DNA of 64,000 nt. Source: Thermomicrobiales bacterium (GTDB lineage: Bacteria; Chloroflexota; Chloroflexia; Thermomicrobiales; UBA6265). The translations under genes were made by a program, and so were the position numbers. The first letter of the stretch is position 1. Each line of letters begins with the position of its first letter. The stretch lies in contig JAUJOZ010000007.1 in the NCBI GenBank assembly GCA_030447415.1, positions 91,262 to 155,261 on the forward strand. Reading direction: 5' to 3'. The notes under the pieces are model-generated. The model saw only the letters and a list, made by a program, of their open reading frames with translations, did not search any database and was not told the origin of the DNA. Positions 26,623 to 36,532 of this stretch are shown here, piece after piece.

Positions 26623-27852
26623 TCACACCGGCGGCGGCTCGGCGCGGGGTTCCAACTCCGGTTCCATCCCGACGGCGGAGGAGCGGTCCGGTCCCGTCCG
26701 CTCACCGGTCTGCTCGACCGGCCGGCCGCGGAAGCGACCGGCAAGGCGCTGCCCGAGGCGCAGGCGGCCGACGGCTGCCAGGGCGGCGACGGCGAGGATG
26801 ACGAGCGCCTGCAGGACCTGGACCAGCTCCTTGGAGGTGCCCGCCGCGCTCTGCATCTCGGTGGCGCCGCTGTTCAAGGCGCCGAAGAGGAGACCGGCGA
26901 GGACGACCCCGAGCGGGTGATTGCGCCCGACGAGTCCGACCGCGATCGCGGTGAAGCCGTAGCCGGGCGAAAAGCCGTGGGTGTACCGGTAGAAGACGCC
27001 GAGCACCTCCGAGGCGCCGCCCAGCCCGGCCAGGAGGCCGCTGCCGAGCATGGCGATGGTGATGGTCCGACCCCAACTCATGCCGGCGTAGGCGGCCGCG
27101 CCGCGGCTGAGGCCGACGGTCCGCACTCGGTAGCCCAGGGTCGTGCGAAACAGGACGTACCAGAGGACGGCGGCGGCGGCCAGCGCCAGCAGGATACCTG
27201 CGCTCACCCGTGTCCCCTCGATCAGCGGGTCCAGGCGGGCCGTTCCCTCGGTCGCGTCGGTGGCCGGCTGCCGGGCGTTGCCCCGGAGCGGACCACCGGA
27301 GCCGACCGCATACGCGCTGATGCGGAAGGCAATGTAGTTGAGCATGATCGTGGTGATGACCTCGTGGGCGCCGGTGCTCGCCTTGAGCGCGCCCGGCAGC
27401 GCGCCCCACAGCCCCCCAACGATGACCGCCGCCGCCAGCGCCAGCGGCAGATGGATCACCGTTGGGGCACCCAGCTCTTGAGCGCCGACCCACCCCGCGG
27501 CGAGGCCACCGAGCACGAGCTGGCCCTCGACGCCGATGTTGAAGAGGCCGGCCTGGTAGGCGATGGCGAACGCCAGGCCGCCGAAGATGAGCGGTGTGGC
27601 AGCCACGAGGGTTTCGGAGATCGGATCGACGCCGCCGAGCGAGCCGCGGAAGAGGGCGGCGTAGGCCTCGAACGGGTTATCGCCGGACAGTGCGATGACG
27701 CCGGCACCGACGAGCAGCGCCGCCCCGACCGCCCCCAGTGACGAGAGCAGCGCCGGAATCGCTCCGCCGACGCGGCCGGCCCACCCGGCTCGGACGGGCC
27801 GAACCGGCTCGACCGCCGGAGTTTGCGGACTAGGCGACGAGAGGCTGCTCAT
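26623..27852 (-). CDS. ABC transporter permease, BMP/nucleoside type (first permease)
   Basis: A 409-residue permease (NupP/YufP-like). A Pro-rich cytoplasmic N-terminus of about 30 residues is followed by roughly ten membrane segments. The family block ATPLIFGGLAFAIAYQAGLF, then NIGVEGQLVLGGLAAGWVG, is clear, as is TIMLNYIAFRISAYAVGSGG. The C-terminal 35 residues are polar and Pro-rich. Its start overlaps the ATPase gene by 23 bp, so the two are probably translationally coupled. It should form a heterodimeric channel with the second permease. Confidence 0.88.
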   Translation of the reverse strand: MSSLSSPSPQTPAVEPVRPVRAGWAGRVGGAIPALLSSLGAVGAALLVGAGVIALSGDNPFEAYAALFRGSLGGVDPISETLVAATPLIFGGLAFAIAYQAGLFNIGVEGQLVLGGLAAGWVGAQELGAPTVIHLPLALAAAVIVGGLWGALPGALKASTGAHEVITTIMLNYIAFRISAYAVGSGGPLRGNARQPATDATEGTARLDPLIEGTRVSAGILLALAAAAVLWYVLFRTTLGYRVRTVGLSRGAAAYAGMSWGRTITIAMLGSGLLAGLGGASEVLGVFYRYTHGFSPGYGFTAIAVGLVGRNHPLGVVLAGLLFGALNSGATEMQSAAGTSKELVQVLQALVILAVAALAAVGRLRLGQRLAGRFRGRPVEQTGERTGPDRSSAVGMEPELEPRAEPPPV

Positions 27853-29386
27853 CGCCGCCCCGACCCCCCATCCGCAGCCCCAGCTCGGTGCGCGACACCC
27901 GGCCGCTCTCGAACTCGCCGACGATCCGTCCGCCGAACAGGACCAGGATGCGGTCGCTCAGGTCGAGGATCTCGTCGAGGTCGAACGAGATCAGGAGCAC
28001 GCCCCGGCCCTGGTCGCGCTCAGCCACGAGTTGACGGTGGACGAACTCCACGGCGCCCACATCCAGGCCCCGCGTCGGTTGGACGGCGAGCAGCGCGTCC
28101 GGCTCGCGGTGCAGTTCCCGGGCGATGATCAGTTTCTGCTGGTTGCCGCCGGACAGGCTGCCGGCGGGCGTTTCGGCCGATGGCGCGCGGACGTCGAACC
28201 TGTCCATCAGCCGCCGGGTCAGGTGCTCCGTCTCGTCGTAGTCGATGCGTCCCCCATGGCTGAAGGGCGGGTCGTCGGCGTTGCCGAGCAGCACGTTCTC
28301 GGTCAGGGAGAAGGCGAGCACCAGGCCACGGTTGTGGCGGTCCTCGGGAATGTACGAGAGGCCCGCGCGGCGCACCGCGTGGGGGTCGGCCCCCGTGATG
28401 TCCTTGCCTTGCAGCAGGATGCGGCCGCCCTCCGGGCGGCGTAAGCCGGCCAGCGCCTCGACCAACTCCGTCTGGCCGTTTCCTTCCACCCCGCAGATGC
28501 CGACGATCTCCCCTCGGCGCACGGTGAGGCTGAGCCCGCGCACAGCGGGCGCGCCGTGCCCACCCGCGACAACCAGGTCCTCGGCGACCAGCACGGGCTC
28601 GCCCGGTCGGGCCGGTGGGCGGTCGACCCGGAGGAGGACCTCCCGGCCGACCATCAGCTCGGCCAGCTCGGCGGCGGTGGTGTCGGCGGTGACGCGGGTG
28701 CCGACGGTGCGGCCGCGGCGGATGACGGTGACGCGGTCGCTGATGGCCGCGACCTCGCGCAGTTTGTGCGTGATGAAGATGATCGTGCCGCCGCCTTCTC
28801 GCAGCCGGCGGAGGATGGCGTAGAGCTCGTCCACCTCCTGGGGCGTCAGCAGCGCCGTCGGCTCGTCGAGGATGAGCGTACGACCGCCCTGGTACAGAGC
28901 GCGCAGGATCTCGACGCGTTGCTGCATCCCGACCGGCAGGTCGCCAACGAGGGCGCGGGGGTTGACCCGCAATCCGTACGCTTCGGCCAGGTCGGCGACG
29001 CGACGCTCGGCGGCGCGGCGGTCGAGGCGGAGGGACGGGCCCTCGGTGCCCAGAATCACGTTCTCGGTCACCGTGAAGCGGGGGATCAGCATGAAGTGCT
29101 GGTGGACCATGCCGAGCCCGGCCTCGACGGCGGCGCGCGGGCCGGCGAAACGCGCGGGTTGGCCGTCGACGCGGATCTCGCCCTCGTCCGGGTGGTAGAG
29201 CCCGAACAGGACGTTCATCAGCGTCGACTTGCCGGCGCCGTTCTCCCCGAGCAGGGCGTGGACCTCGCCCCGCTCGACGTCGAGGTCGATGCCGGCGTTG
29301 GCAACGACCCCCGGGAAGCGCTTGACGATCCCCCGCATCTCGACGGCCGGGGCCGGGGCCTGGGTTGGGGCCGGGCGGTGGGTCAT
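27830..29386 (-). CDS. ABC transporter double ATPase, BMP/nucleoside type
   Basis: A 518-residue protein with two fused ABC domains (NupO/YufO-like), energising the two permeases. Domain 1: Walker A GENGAGKSTLMN, signature-like LPVGMQQRVEIL, Walker B TLILDEPTALLT. Domain 2: Walker A is degenerate (CGVEGNGQTELVEAL, lacking Lys), signature LSGGNQQKLIIAREL, and Walker B reads LLAVQPTRGLDVG. The asymmetry of one good and one degenerate site is typical of sugar- and nucleoside-type double ATPases. It follows the BMP binding-protein gene after about 200 bp and overlaps the first permease. Confidence 0.93.
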   Translation of the reverse strand: MTHRPAPTQAPAPAVEMRGIVKRFPGVVANAGIDLDVERGEVHALLGENGAGKSTLMNVLFGLYHPDEGEIRVDGQPARFAGPRAAVEAGLGMVHQHFMLIPRFTVTENVILGTEGPSLRLDRRAAERRVADLAEAYGLRVNPRALVGDLPVGMQQRVEILRALYQGGRTLILDEPTALLTPQEVDELYAILRRLREGGGTIIFITHKLREVAAISDRVTVIRRGRTVGTRVTADTTAAELAELMVGREVLLRVDRPPARPGEPVLVAEDLVVAGGHGAPAVRGLSLTVRRGEIVGICGVEGNGQTELVEALAGLRRPEGGRILLQGKDITGADPHAVRRAGLSYIPEDRHNRGLVLAFSLTENVLLGNADDPPFSHGGRIDYDETEHLTRRLMDRFDVRAPSAETPAGSLSGGNQQKLIIARELHREPDALLAVQPTRGLDVGAVEFVHRQLVAERDQGRGVLLISFDLDEILDLSDRILVLFGGRIVGEFESGRVSRTELGLRMGGRGGDEQPLVA

Positions 29387-29589
29387 GGGCGCTTCCGCGG
29401 ATGAGACGGCCAGACGGCCAGTTGGCGAGATGGCAGGCGGGAGGCTCTGGTTCCGGACCGCTTCGAAGCTGGAGGCGAGATGTCGCGATCGCTCTCAACG
29501 CCGCCCGAAACATGGCGCGGCACGCAGTGCCCCGACTGTCTTGCTCCCCGGTCGTCCGGCCGTCTGGCCGTCTAGGCGACCGGCCGCCC

Positions 29590-30693
29590 TTACGCCTCCG
29601 GCGTCGCCGCCGGTAGCGCGTCGAGGGGGACCGGCTCAAAGTCCTCGAGCTCGTCGCGAGTAGTCGGGACCTCGATGGCGCCGTCGATAATCGCCTGCCG
29701 GTATTGATCGACAACGGCGAGCACGTCCTCCGGCACCTTGTCGCCCGGCGTCACGAGGCCCATGCCCTCGTTCTCGAGCCGCAGGTCGAGGACGCCGGCC
29801 TCGAACTCGCCGTTGACTACCTGCTCGGCGGCGGAGAAGACTGCGGTGTCGACACCCTTGGTGACGGCGCAGAGCTGCTGCTCCTCGCCGAGGTGGCTCT
29901 GGTCGGTGTCGGCGGCGATCACGAAGGCGCCCTCACCGACTTCCTTGGCAGCGTCGAACGTGCCGATCCCGGTGGCGCCGGCGATCGGGAAGACGATGTC
30001 GACGTCCTGGTTGTAGAGAGCCAGCGACTGTTCGCGGCCCAGGGCCGGGTCGCCGAAGGTGTCGGTGTAGGTGATGACGGGGTCCTCCACGTCTGGGTTC
30101 GCCGACCGGATCCCGGCCACGAAGCCGACTTCGTAGCGCTCGACCGGTGGGATGTCCTGGCCGCCGAGGATGCCGACCTTGCCCGTCTCCGTCATCAGGG
30201 CGGCGACGACGCCGCCGAGGAACGCGCCCTCGTGCTCGCGGAAGAGGGCGGAGAGGACGTTGTCAAGCTCGACCGGCTCGTCGTTCTGGGTCGGGACCGC
30301 GTCGATCAGCAGGAACTGCTTGTCGGGGTTGTCCTGTGCGACGGTGGCCACCGCGTCGGCGAGCAAGAAGCCGACGGCGACGGTCAGGTCGCTCTGCTCG
30401 GCCGCTTGGGTCAGGTTCGGGACGTAGTCCGCCGTCTCCTGCGACTCGATCACCTTGGGGGTGATGCCGAGATCGGCCTCGGCGCGATCGAGGCCGCGCT
30501 TGGCGAGGTCGTTGAAATTCTGGTCGCCGAGACCGGCGGTATCCGTGACGATCGTGACGGTCCTTCCCTTGCCATCCTGGGCGCGGGCGTCGGGAGCGCG
30601 GAGCACGGTCACCGACAGCGAGAGTAGGAGCGCTAGCGCGAAGATGGGACGCCAGAACGCCGACCGCGCGAAGAGCCGAGCGGGGTGCGACAT
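29590..30693 (-). CDS. BMP-family substrate-binding protein
   Basis: Extracytoplasmic binding protein of the BMP/Med/PnrA family, which feeds purine nucleosides to the ABC importer encoded just downstream. The mature 330-residue part contains TVTIVTDTAGLGDQNFNDLA near its N-terminus, VGILGGQDIPPVERYEVGFV, and DIVFPIAGATGIGTFDAAKE, all typical of the fold. It has a Sec signal peptide ending DARA-QDG without a lipobox Cys, so it is not a classical lipoprotein. ATG 30693 is chosen for its GGAGGAG; the GTG at 30720 lies before this site. The tail is Ala/Pro-rich. Confidence 0.9.
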   Translation of the reverse strand: MSHPARLFARSAFWRPIFALALLLSLSVTVLRAPDARAQDGKGRTVTIVTDTAGLGDQNFNDLAKRGLDRAEADLGITPKVIESQETADYVPNLTQAAEQSDLTVAVGFLLADAVATVAQDNPDKQFLLIDAVPTQNDEPVELDNVLSALFREHEGAFLGGVVAALMTETGKVGILGGQDIPPVERYEVGFVAGIRSANPDVEDPVITYTDTFGDPALGREQSLALYNQDVDIVFPIAGATGIGTFDAAKEVGEGAFVIAADTDQSHLGEEQQLCAVTKGVDTAVFSAAEQVVNGEFEAGVLDLRLENEGMGLVTPGDKVPEDVLAVVDQYRQAIIDGAIEVPTTRDELEDFEPVPLDALPAATPEA

Positions 30694-30896
30694 CAACCTC
30701 TCCTCCGTTCCGACTACCACCGGTCCCGGCCGGGGGGTTGGTGGGTCACCGAACCTGAACCGGGACCCGCACGTGAACTCGCGCGGATGGTAGCAGGAAC
30801 CCGGGTTGGGGGCGACCTCTGCGTCACATCGGCTCGACGGGTCGTGGGCGCCGCACGCGCCGCGGTCCGGTCGCGGCGACGGGGACGGTGTGCTGG

Positions 30897-31964
30897 CTAG
30901 CAGGCCGGCGCGGTTGGCGTCGCTATCCCCTCAGGTGTCGCCATCCCGGTCATGCCGGCGATCGGGACGCCCGAGACGGTGAAGGGCAGCTCCGGCTGGC
31001 CGGTTTGCCGCGCCGCGAACTGGGAGTTGACGACGAGCAGGCAGCCGTCGTAGCGGGCAATGGTCGAGGGGGAGGCGAACGACGGATCGGTGAAACCCTC
31101 GCCGAGGGTGCCGGTCGTGAAGTCCTGGCCGAGCTTGACGACCGTGATCTGGCCTTGCCGCACGACGTAGAGGGTCCGGTCTTCGAGGAGCATGCCATCG
31201 CCGCCGGTCAGGCTCTCGCCGCCGAGGTCGACCCGGCCGACCTGGTGGCTAGCGAGATCGATCCGGTAGAGATTGCCGGTGTTGGACTGGACGACGAGGA
31301 GGGTCTCGCCGTCGGGAGTGGCGACGATGCCGTTGGCGTTGAAGCCCTCGACGTACTCGAACGGGGTATCGGTGAAGGCGAGAAACGCTTCGAGTTCCCC
31401 GCCGCCCACCTCGGGCGAGGCCGCGTCGGACGTTGCATCCCCGCCGGTCATGGCGGAAGCGGAGACGCGGTAGAGGGTGGGACTGAAGGAGTCGGTGACG
31501 TAGGCGTCGCCGGCGGGGGTGATGGCGATGTCGTTGAGAAAGGTGGCGCCTTCCGGCTGGCCGTTGCCGAAGCTGGCAATGAGCTCTCCACTCGCCGTGT
31601 CGTAGACAAAGACGCGACCGGTCGGACCGCCGGCGACGACGAGCCGGCCCTCGGGGTCGAGCTTCATGCCGACGGCGACCGTGCGCCCGTCGGCGCCGGC
31701 CTCGGAGAAGACTTCCACCTCCCCGGTGGCGATGTCGCCGCGGAAGATGGTGCCGTCACCGGTGCTGCCGACGAAGAAGGTCCCGGTCTCCTCGTCGTAG
31801 GCGACACCCTCCGGATAGACCTGGTCTCCGGGCAGCGGGAAGAGGCGGGTGCCGCCCGTGGTGGGCGTAGCGTCCGGCGTGGCCTGGGCGGCGACAGACG
31901 CGGTGGACAGGACGAGCGTCAGCAGCGCGGCTAACGCGACGACCAGAGGGCGGTGGTTGAACAT
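30897..31964 (-). CDS. Secreted SMP-30/NHL-like beta-propeller protein
   Basis: A 355-residue exported protein. Residues 1-27 are a signal peptide (VVALAALLTLVLSTASVAAQ). The rest is a beta-propeller of the SMP-30/gluconolactonase-like type, with repeating motifs such as YPEGVAYDEETGTFFVGSTG, VGMKLDPEGRLVVAGGPTG, LNDIAITPAGDAYVTDS and NGIVATPDGETLLVVQSNTG. The metal-ligand positions suggest a lactonase-type fold, but activity is unproven. ATG 31964 has GGAGGAG upstream. It is the first gene on the strand before the BMP importer, about 200 bp away, so a shared role is possible but unproven. Confidence 0.8.
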   Translation of the reverse strand: MFNHRPLVVALAALLTLVLSTASVAAQATPDATPTTGGTRLFPLPGDQVYPEGVAYDEETGTFFVGSTGDGTIFRGDIATGEVEVFSEAGADGRTVAVGMKLDPEGRLVVAGGPTGRVFVYDTASGELIASFGNGQPEGATFLNDIAITPAGDAYVTDSFSPTLYRVSASAMTGGDATSDAASPEVGGGELEAFLAFTDTPFEYVEGFNANGIVATPDGETLLVVQSNTGNLYRIDLASHQVGRVDLGGESLTGGDGMLLEDRTLYVVRQGQITVVKLGQDFTTGTLGEGFTDPSFASPSTIARYDGCLLVVNSQFAARQTGQPELPFTVSGVPIAGMTGMATPEGIATPTAPAC

Positions 31965-32309
31965 GCGATTTTCTCCTCCGGCGACCGCCGGCGTGCCCCA
32001 CGATCCGAGCCTTGCTCCGGTCTACGCCCGGCGAGGGCGCGGTGGTCGCACCAACCCTGGTGGCGGGACAGGACTCGCGCCAGGTGTTCGAGCGTCCCGG
32101 CGTGAGAGGCGTCGGGCGCGAGGAGCGGCACTCCGGCCCAAGGCGCGGTGATTCTGGTGCCCGATGGCGGCAATGAGCTATCTCGCCCGACGGCGCGTGG
32201 CCGTAACGCCCGGTGCCGAAACCCTTGGCTGACCTAGCTCACGGGATTGAAGCGGGCTGGTCGTCGCGTGACCGTGCGCGCGGCGCCTGTGGCCCCGTTC
32301 ATGGGCTGA
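31965..32309. other. Intergenic region between helicase stop and propeller start
   Basis: 345 bp with no convincing gene. It should contain the promoter of the propeller-importer cluster. No clear repeat or hairpin was recognised. Confidence 0.3.
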
Positions 32310-35300
32310 TCAGGCCGGCCCTGCGAGCTTTCGCCCCGGGCGCCGCGACCGCCGCGCCACGTGTTGAACGGGCTCCTCCGGGGCAGCACCCCCATCGGGT
32401 GTGGCAGCAGCAGCCGGCTTCTTCGGCTTGGGCTTCGGCACGGCGCGGCGCGTGCCATCCTTCCGCGGCTTGCGCCCGATCACCGCGACCGCCGCCTCGC
32501 CGTCACTGGGACCCGCGACGCGCTCGGCGGCCGGGTCGGCAGCCGGCGGCGCGGACCCATCGGCGGCGCTGTCCCCGGCGGTGGGTGCCAATCCCTCCAG
32601 TGGAGCGAAGCCGAGGCTCAGGGACTGCTCGACGATGCCGCGGCGGAGGAGGCGCTCGGCGTCCTGCAGGCCGTCGCGCAGAGGGTGCTCCGGCATGACG
32701 TCGGTGAGCATCTCGCGCACCTGGCGGATCAGGTCGATCGTCTTGTTGAAGGTCAGGACGAGGTCGCCCTCCGACAGCTCGATCGTCTCCCCGATCTGAG
32801 CCATCGTCTCGCCCCGGCACCAGGCGCGGGCGGCGCCGTAGAAGGTCGGGTTGTGGCCTTCCGAGATGAAGAGCCCTTCGCCCCGTTCCTCACTCAACAC
32901 CGCGTGCTCCAGGTCCTCCAGGCGGCGGCGGGCGAGGACGAGGCGGTCGGGTAGGGTGTAATGGTTGGCGTAGCGGAAGTCGCGGTCGAAGCTGAACCAC
33001 GAGAAGACCTCGGCTAGGTCCTCCGGCGGCAGGCGGTCGAGGACGCCGCGGTCGATCAGCTCGCAGAGGATCAGGCCGTCGGTGTCGAAGACATCGGCCA
33101 GCATGTCGGCCTTCGCGGTCGGATAGCCGCGGTGAAGGTAACCGAAGCGATGGAGGACGTTGCGGATGCCGCGGATGACGCCCCGGATGCGCGCGTCCTC
33201 GGCGTCGACCTCGCGCCCGAGCGCTTGCTCGACGGCGCGGCGCTCCCGGTCAAGCTTGTCGACCTGGACCAGGTAGTCGCGGTGCTCCTTGCGCCGGGGG
33301 CAGGTGTGGCAGGGGTGGACGAGCCGCTCCTGCTGCAGCTCCTTGACCTGGGCGTGGGCCTCCGCGGTCTGTGCCTCCAGCCCGCCGAGCGCGTCGGCAA
33401 CGCGCTCCCGCTCCCGGGCGCGGTGCTCCGCGGCCAGTGCGTCGAGGTCGGGGAGCCCAATCTCCGCCACGCGCCGCCACAACGCCGTCAGCGCATCGGC
33501 GGGGATGAGCGTCGTCGCGTCGGTCACCCCTTCCGGCGGGTACGCCAGGGCGGACGGCACCTCGACCACCCGGTCGGTCAGGTGGTCGATCTGGCGATAC
33601 TCGGCGAAGAGGCGGATCGTGTTCCCATCCTCGAACAAGAAGCGGCCGATGCCACCCTCGCTCCCGCGGCCGAGGTAGACACCCCAGCCGCCGTCGCGGC
33701 CGTGCGCGACCAGCCCGACCGGTGCGTGGCGGAAGGCGCGGCGCAACGCCTGGCGGCCCGGGTCCGGCCAGGGAGAAGCGGCGGCCGTGGCGCGGTAGAC
33801 GCCGTCGACGTCCTCCTTCAAGCGCCGCTCCTTGTGCTGGGCGGCGGTCAGGGAGCGGGTGACGCGGCGGTAGTCCTCCAGCAGCTCGTCGCCGGCGTCG
33901 AGGCCGATCAGGCAGCCCTGCGGAATCTTGGCGATCTCGGCGCCGATGGCGAGGATCTCGTCCTCGAGCTCCCGCAGGCGTTGGGCGGTCTGGAACTGGG
34001 CCAGGCTCTGCTGGAGCATAGATCGGACGCGGTCGCCATGGGGCGGGTCCCAAAGGTTGAGGACGGTGTTGTAGCGGACCGCGAACGCGGAGCGGACCGG
34101 ATGCAACTGGCCGGTCCCAATCTCCAACGTCTCGCGGAAAGAGATCCAGGGTGAGTAAGGAACGACGACGTGACCGAAGGCGTCCATGCCACGGCGACCA
34201 GCGCGACCGGCCATCTGCTGGAACTCGTTCGGGATCAGGACGCGGCGGCGGCGACCATCCCACTTGCTCATGCGGCCGACGATCACGGTGCGGGCCGGCA
34301 TGTTGACCCCGAGCGCCAGCGTGTCGGTGGCAAAGACCACCTGCATCAGGCCCCGGCTGAAGAGCACCTCGACGAGTTGCTTGAGGACCGGCAGGAGACC
34401 GGCGTGGTGGAACCCGATTCCCTTGCGGGCGAGGGCGGTGATCGTCTTGACCTGGTCGAGCTCCCGGTCCTCGGGGCGGAGGGCGGCGAGGACGGCATCA
34501 AGCGTCGCCTCGATCCGGGCGAGGTGGGCGGGACCAACGAGGTGAGGACGCATCACGGCCAGGCGCTCGGCGTAGGCCTGACAGTCGTTGCGGCTGAAGA
34601 GGAAGTAGATGGCCGGGAGCATCTCCTCGGCCGCGAGGGCGTCGACGATCTCGCGCGGCTGCGGCTCGTCCATCTCCGGCGTGGCACGCTCAGCCGGGCG
34701 GCGCCCGTATGGACCGCCGCGCCCGGCCTGGCGCCGCAGCTCGCCGCCGGTGTGGGGGAAGTCCTTGATGCGCTTCCCGGTGTGGTCGACGACCCGGTGC
34801 AGTTTCCCGTCGAGGAAGTAGTAGAGGGCGAGGGGGACGGCGCGCTCGTCGTGGGTAATGAGGCGGATTGGGCGGTGAGTGCGGCTAATCCAGGCGGCGA
34901 TCTCGTTCGCGTTGGAGACGGTGGCGGACAGACAGACGAAGCGGACGTGATCGGGGCAGAGGATGATCGCTTCTTCCCAGGTGGTGCCGCGCTCGGGATC
35001 GGCCAGGTAGTGGATCTCGTCGAAGATGACGCAGTCGACCGCGTCGAGGTCCCACGGCGTCTGGAGGAGCATGTTGCGCAGCACCTCGGTCGTCATCACG
35101 ACGATCCGGGCGTCGCGATTCTCGGAGACATCGCCGGTGAGGAGGCCGACGTCGTCGCCGTAGAGGGCGCGCAGGTCGCGGTACTTCTGGTTGGAGAGGG
35201 CCTTGATCGGGGTGGTGTAGAGGACGCGGCCGGTCCGCTTGAATGTTTCCCAGATGGCATATTCGGCGATGATCGTTTTGCCCGTGCCCGTCGGCGCGGC

Positions 35301-35564
35301 GACCATGACCGAGTCGCCGTGGAAGAGGGTGCGGATCGCCTCGCGCTGGAAGTCGTCGAGCGCAAAGGGATACATCGCGGCGAACTGGTCGAGCTCGGAC
35401 TCGACCGCCCGGTCGAGGGGCGCGGCTTCAATCGCATCAAGCGTGGTGGGGGGCGCTGCGTCGTGCGATCCGTTGGCCGAAGGATCGCTATGCGCGCGGT
35501 TGCGCCGAGTTCTGCCGGTGCCGGACTGAGTCTTGGCTGGGGATGCGGAGGCTGGGTCAGACAA
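32310..35564 (-). CDS. Ski2/HelY-like DEAD/H-box RNA helicase
   Basis: A 1,084-residue superfamily-2 helicase of the Ski2/Mtr4/HelY type, expected to unwind structured RNA in decay or maturation. Motif I is PTGTGKT (91-97), motif II DEIH (182-185), motif III SAT (213-215), and motif VI is in QMAGRAGRRGMDAFG. The C-terminal half has the HPCHTCPRRKEH cysteine block and the DSHCT-like domain ending near VREMLTDVMPEHPLRDGLQD. A Lys/Pro/Arg-rich tail of about 80 residues follows and may bind nucleic acid. The N-terminal 45 residues are disordered. The frame begins at TTG 35564; ATG 35372 (Met65) would cut into the Q-motif region, so TTG is preferred. Monocistronic. Confidence 0.92.
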   Translation of the reverse strand: MSDPASASPAKTQSGTGRTRRNRAHSDPSANGSHDAAPPTTLDAIEAAPLDRAVESELDQFAAMYPFALDDFQREAIRTLFHGDSVMVAAPTGTGKTIIAEYAIWETFKRTGRVLYTTPIKALSNQKYRDLRALYGDDVGLLTGDVSENRDARIVVMTTEVLRNMLLQTPWDLDAVDCVIFDEIHYLADPERGTTWEEAIILCPDHVRFVCLSATVSNANEIAAWISRTHRPIRLITHDERAVPLALYYFLDGKLHRVVDHTGKRIKDFPHTGGELRRQAGRGGPYGRRPAERATPEMDEPQPREIVDALAAEEMLPAIYFLFSRNDCQAYAERLAVMRPHLVGPAHLARIEATLDAVLAALRPEDRELDQVKTITALARKGIGFHHAGLLPVLKQLVEVLFSRGLMQVVFATDTLALGVNMPARTVIVGRMSKWDGRRRRVLIPNEFQQMAGRAGRRGMDAFGHVVVPYSPWISFRETLEIGTGQLHPVRSAFAVRYNTVLNLWDPPHGDRVRSMLQQSLAQFQTAQRLRELEDEILAIGAEIAKIPQGCLIGLDAGDELLEDYRRVTRSLTAAQHKERRLKEDVDGVYRATAAASPWPDPGRQALRRAFRHAPVGLVAHGRDGGWGVYLGRGSEGGIGRFLFEDGNTIRLFAEYRQIDHLTDRVVEVPSALAYPPEGVTDATTLIPADALTALWRRVAEIGLPDLDALAAEHRARERERVADALGGLEAQTAEAHAQVKELQQERLVHPCHTCPRRKEHRDYLVQVDKLDRERRAVEQALGREVDAEDARIRGVIRGIRNVLHRFGYLHRGYPTAKADMLADVFDTDGLILCELIDRGVLDRLPPEDLAEVFSWFSFDRDFRYANHYTLPDRLVLARRRLEDLEHAVLSEERGEGLFISEGHNPTFYGAARAWCRGETMAQIGETIELSEGDLVLTFNKTIDLIRQVREMLTDVMPEHPLRDGLQDAERLLRRGIVEQSLSLGFAPLEGLAPTAGDSAADGSAPPAADPAAERVAGPSDGEAAVAVIGRKPRKDGTRRAVPKPKPKKPAAAATPDGGAAPEEPVQHVARRSRRPGRKLAGPA

Positions 35565-35696
35565 AGCGAGACAAATTCCTTCGGTGCCGTAGCGAGATGG
35601 TTAGGAGCTTGGGCCCGGCCCGCAGATGCCCCGCGTGCTACGGGCGAGTGTACTACGGGCGGGTGGGCCTGAAGGCCGGACCGGCCCGACCGGCCC

Positions 35697-36262
35697 TCAT
35701 CCGCCGCCCGGCACGATCGGGAAGACGACAACCGGCCGGTTGCCCTCGACCTCGCGCTCGGTGAGGATGACGAGGGACGTGGCATCGAGTCGCCGCAGCG
35801 CGTAGGACGGGTGCTCGCCAACGAAGCAGGAGCGGTCCTCGATCCGCGGCCCGAAGATGTCGAGGCCGTCCGCGCCGGCGACCGTCGCACCCGGCGGCGC
35901 GGCCGTTCGGTGCCGGCCAGATAGCCGGCCTGGGGGGCCACTCGCCGGGTGTGCGTCCGTCGAGCGTCCGCATGGGCGTGGCGCTTCCGGGCGGTGGCTC
36001 CGTCGCCAACCAGCGATGAGACGCCACGCCCGGGTGCGGCGGCGTGGGAGACGCTCGGTTGAGGCGGGCGGCGGGCCCACGATCTCGACGCCGCACGTGG
36101 CGGCGATGGCAAGCAGGCGCCTGATATCGGGCGGTGCCTCCGAGGCCGGTGGGAAAGTGAGCGTCTGCGCCGGCTCGTTCAGGTCGCGCGAGAAGCCCTC
36201 GAGGCCGCCGGTGAGCCAACGTGCCTCTGATCGGCTGTGGTCCGGTGGCGACTGAGCGACCG
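35697..36262 (-). pseudogene. Cupin C-terminal remnant fused to an unidentified tail
   Basis: A single minus-strand frame is open here but has no plausible start. Its first part (RWLTGGLEGFSRDLNEPA, then APPDIRRLLAIAATCGVEIV and GPP) matches the C-terminal end of cupin proteins such as the intact one at 43.9-44.4 kb (EYATYFGALQGPPDPAALDE, then QRYGITVVGPP). The cupin barrel itself is missing. The last part, DIFGPRIEDRSCFVGEHPSY and so on to VVVFPIVPGGG, reads like the true end of another protein that I cannot identify. Between them the sequence is Arg/Pro-rich and not protein-like. This is probably a deletion scar joining two dead genes. Confidence 0.45.
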
Positions 36263-36532
36263 GTCAGGAAGAGATGGCTGGCGGCCACAGTTGTGCTTCG
36301 AGGCGGTCCGGCAGGCTCCACCCCGGGGCCTGGGGCCGGAGGGAGGACGACGATCCTACCGCCGGTTGACGACGGCTGGCGTTCGGCCTATGGTGACCGG
36401 CGAACGGCAGGAGGTGTTTCGTGCGACCGGCACCATTCGGGAACGTGGTGAGCACGACCATTGTGCGGCAGCGCCAGCAGACCAGGAGGTCTGGCTAGCC
36501 GCGCTTGCCCTGCATCGCACCAGCGCACGGCG
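36263..36532. other. Region ahead of the LysE leader hairpin
   Basis: About 270 bp with no credible gene. The second half may be the 5' part of a structured transcript; a small hairpin, AGACC with GGTCT, is visible at about 36480. No T-box sequence was seen. Confidence 0.3.

Noticed and set aside
25357..27741. 794-residue plus-strand frame opposite the nucleoside-type permeases
   Set aside because: Low-complexity Gly/Glu/Arg composition typical of an antisense frame; the permeases on the other strand have clear family blocks.
34170..35672. 500-residue plus-strand frame opposite the helicase
   Set aside because: Antisense shadow of a helicase with intact motifs I to VI.
36380..36532. T-box or tRNA-like leader before the LysE gene
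   Set aside because: I could not find the T-box core, a specifier stem or a tRNA-like 3' end; kept only as an unclassified attenuator candidate.
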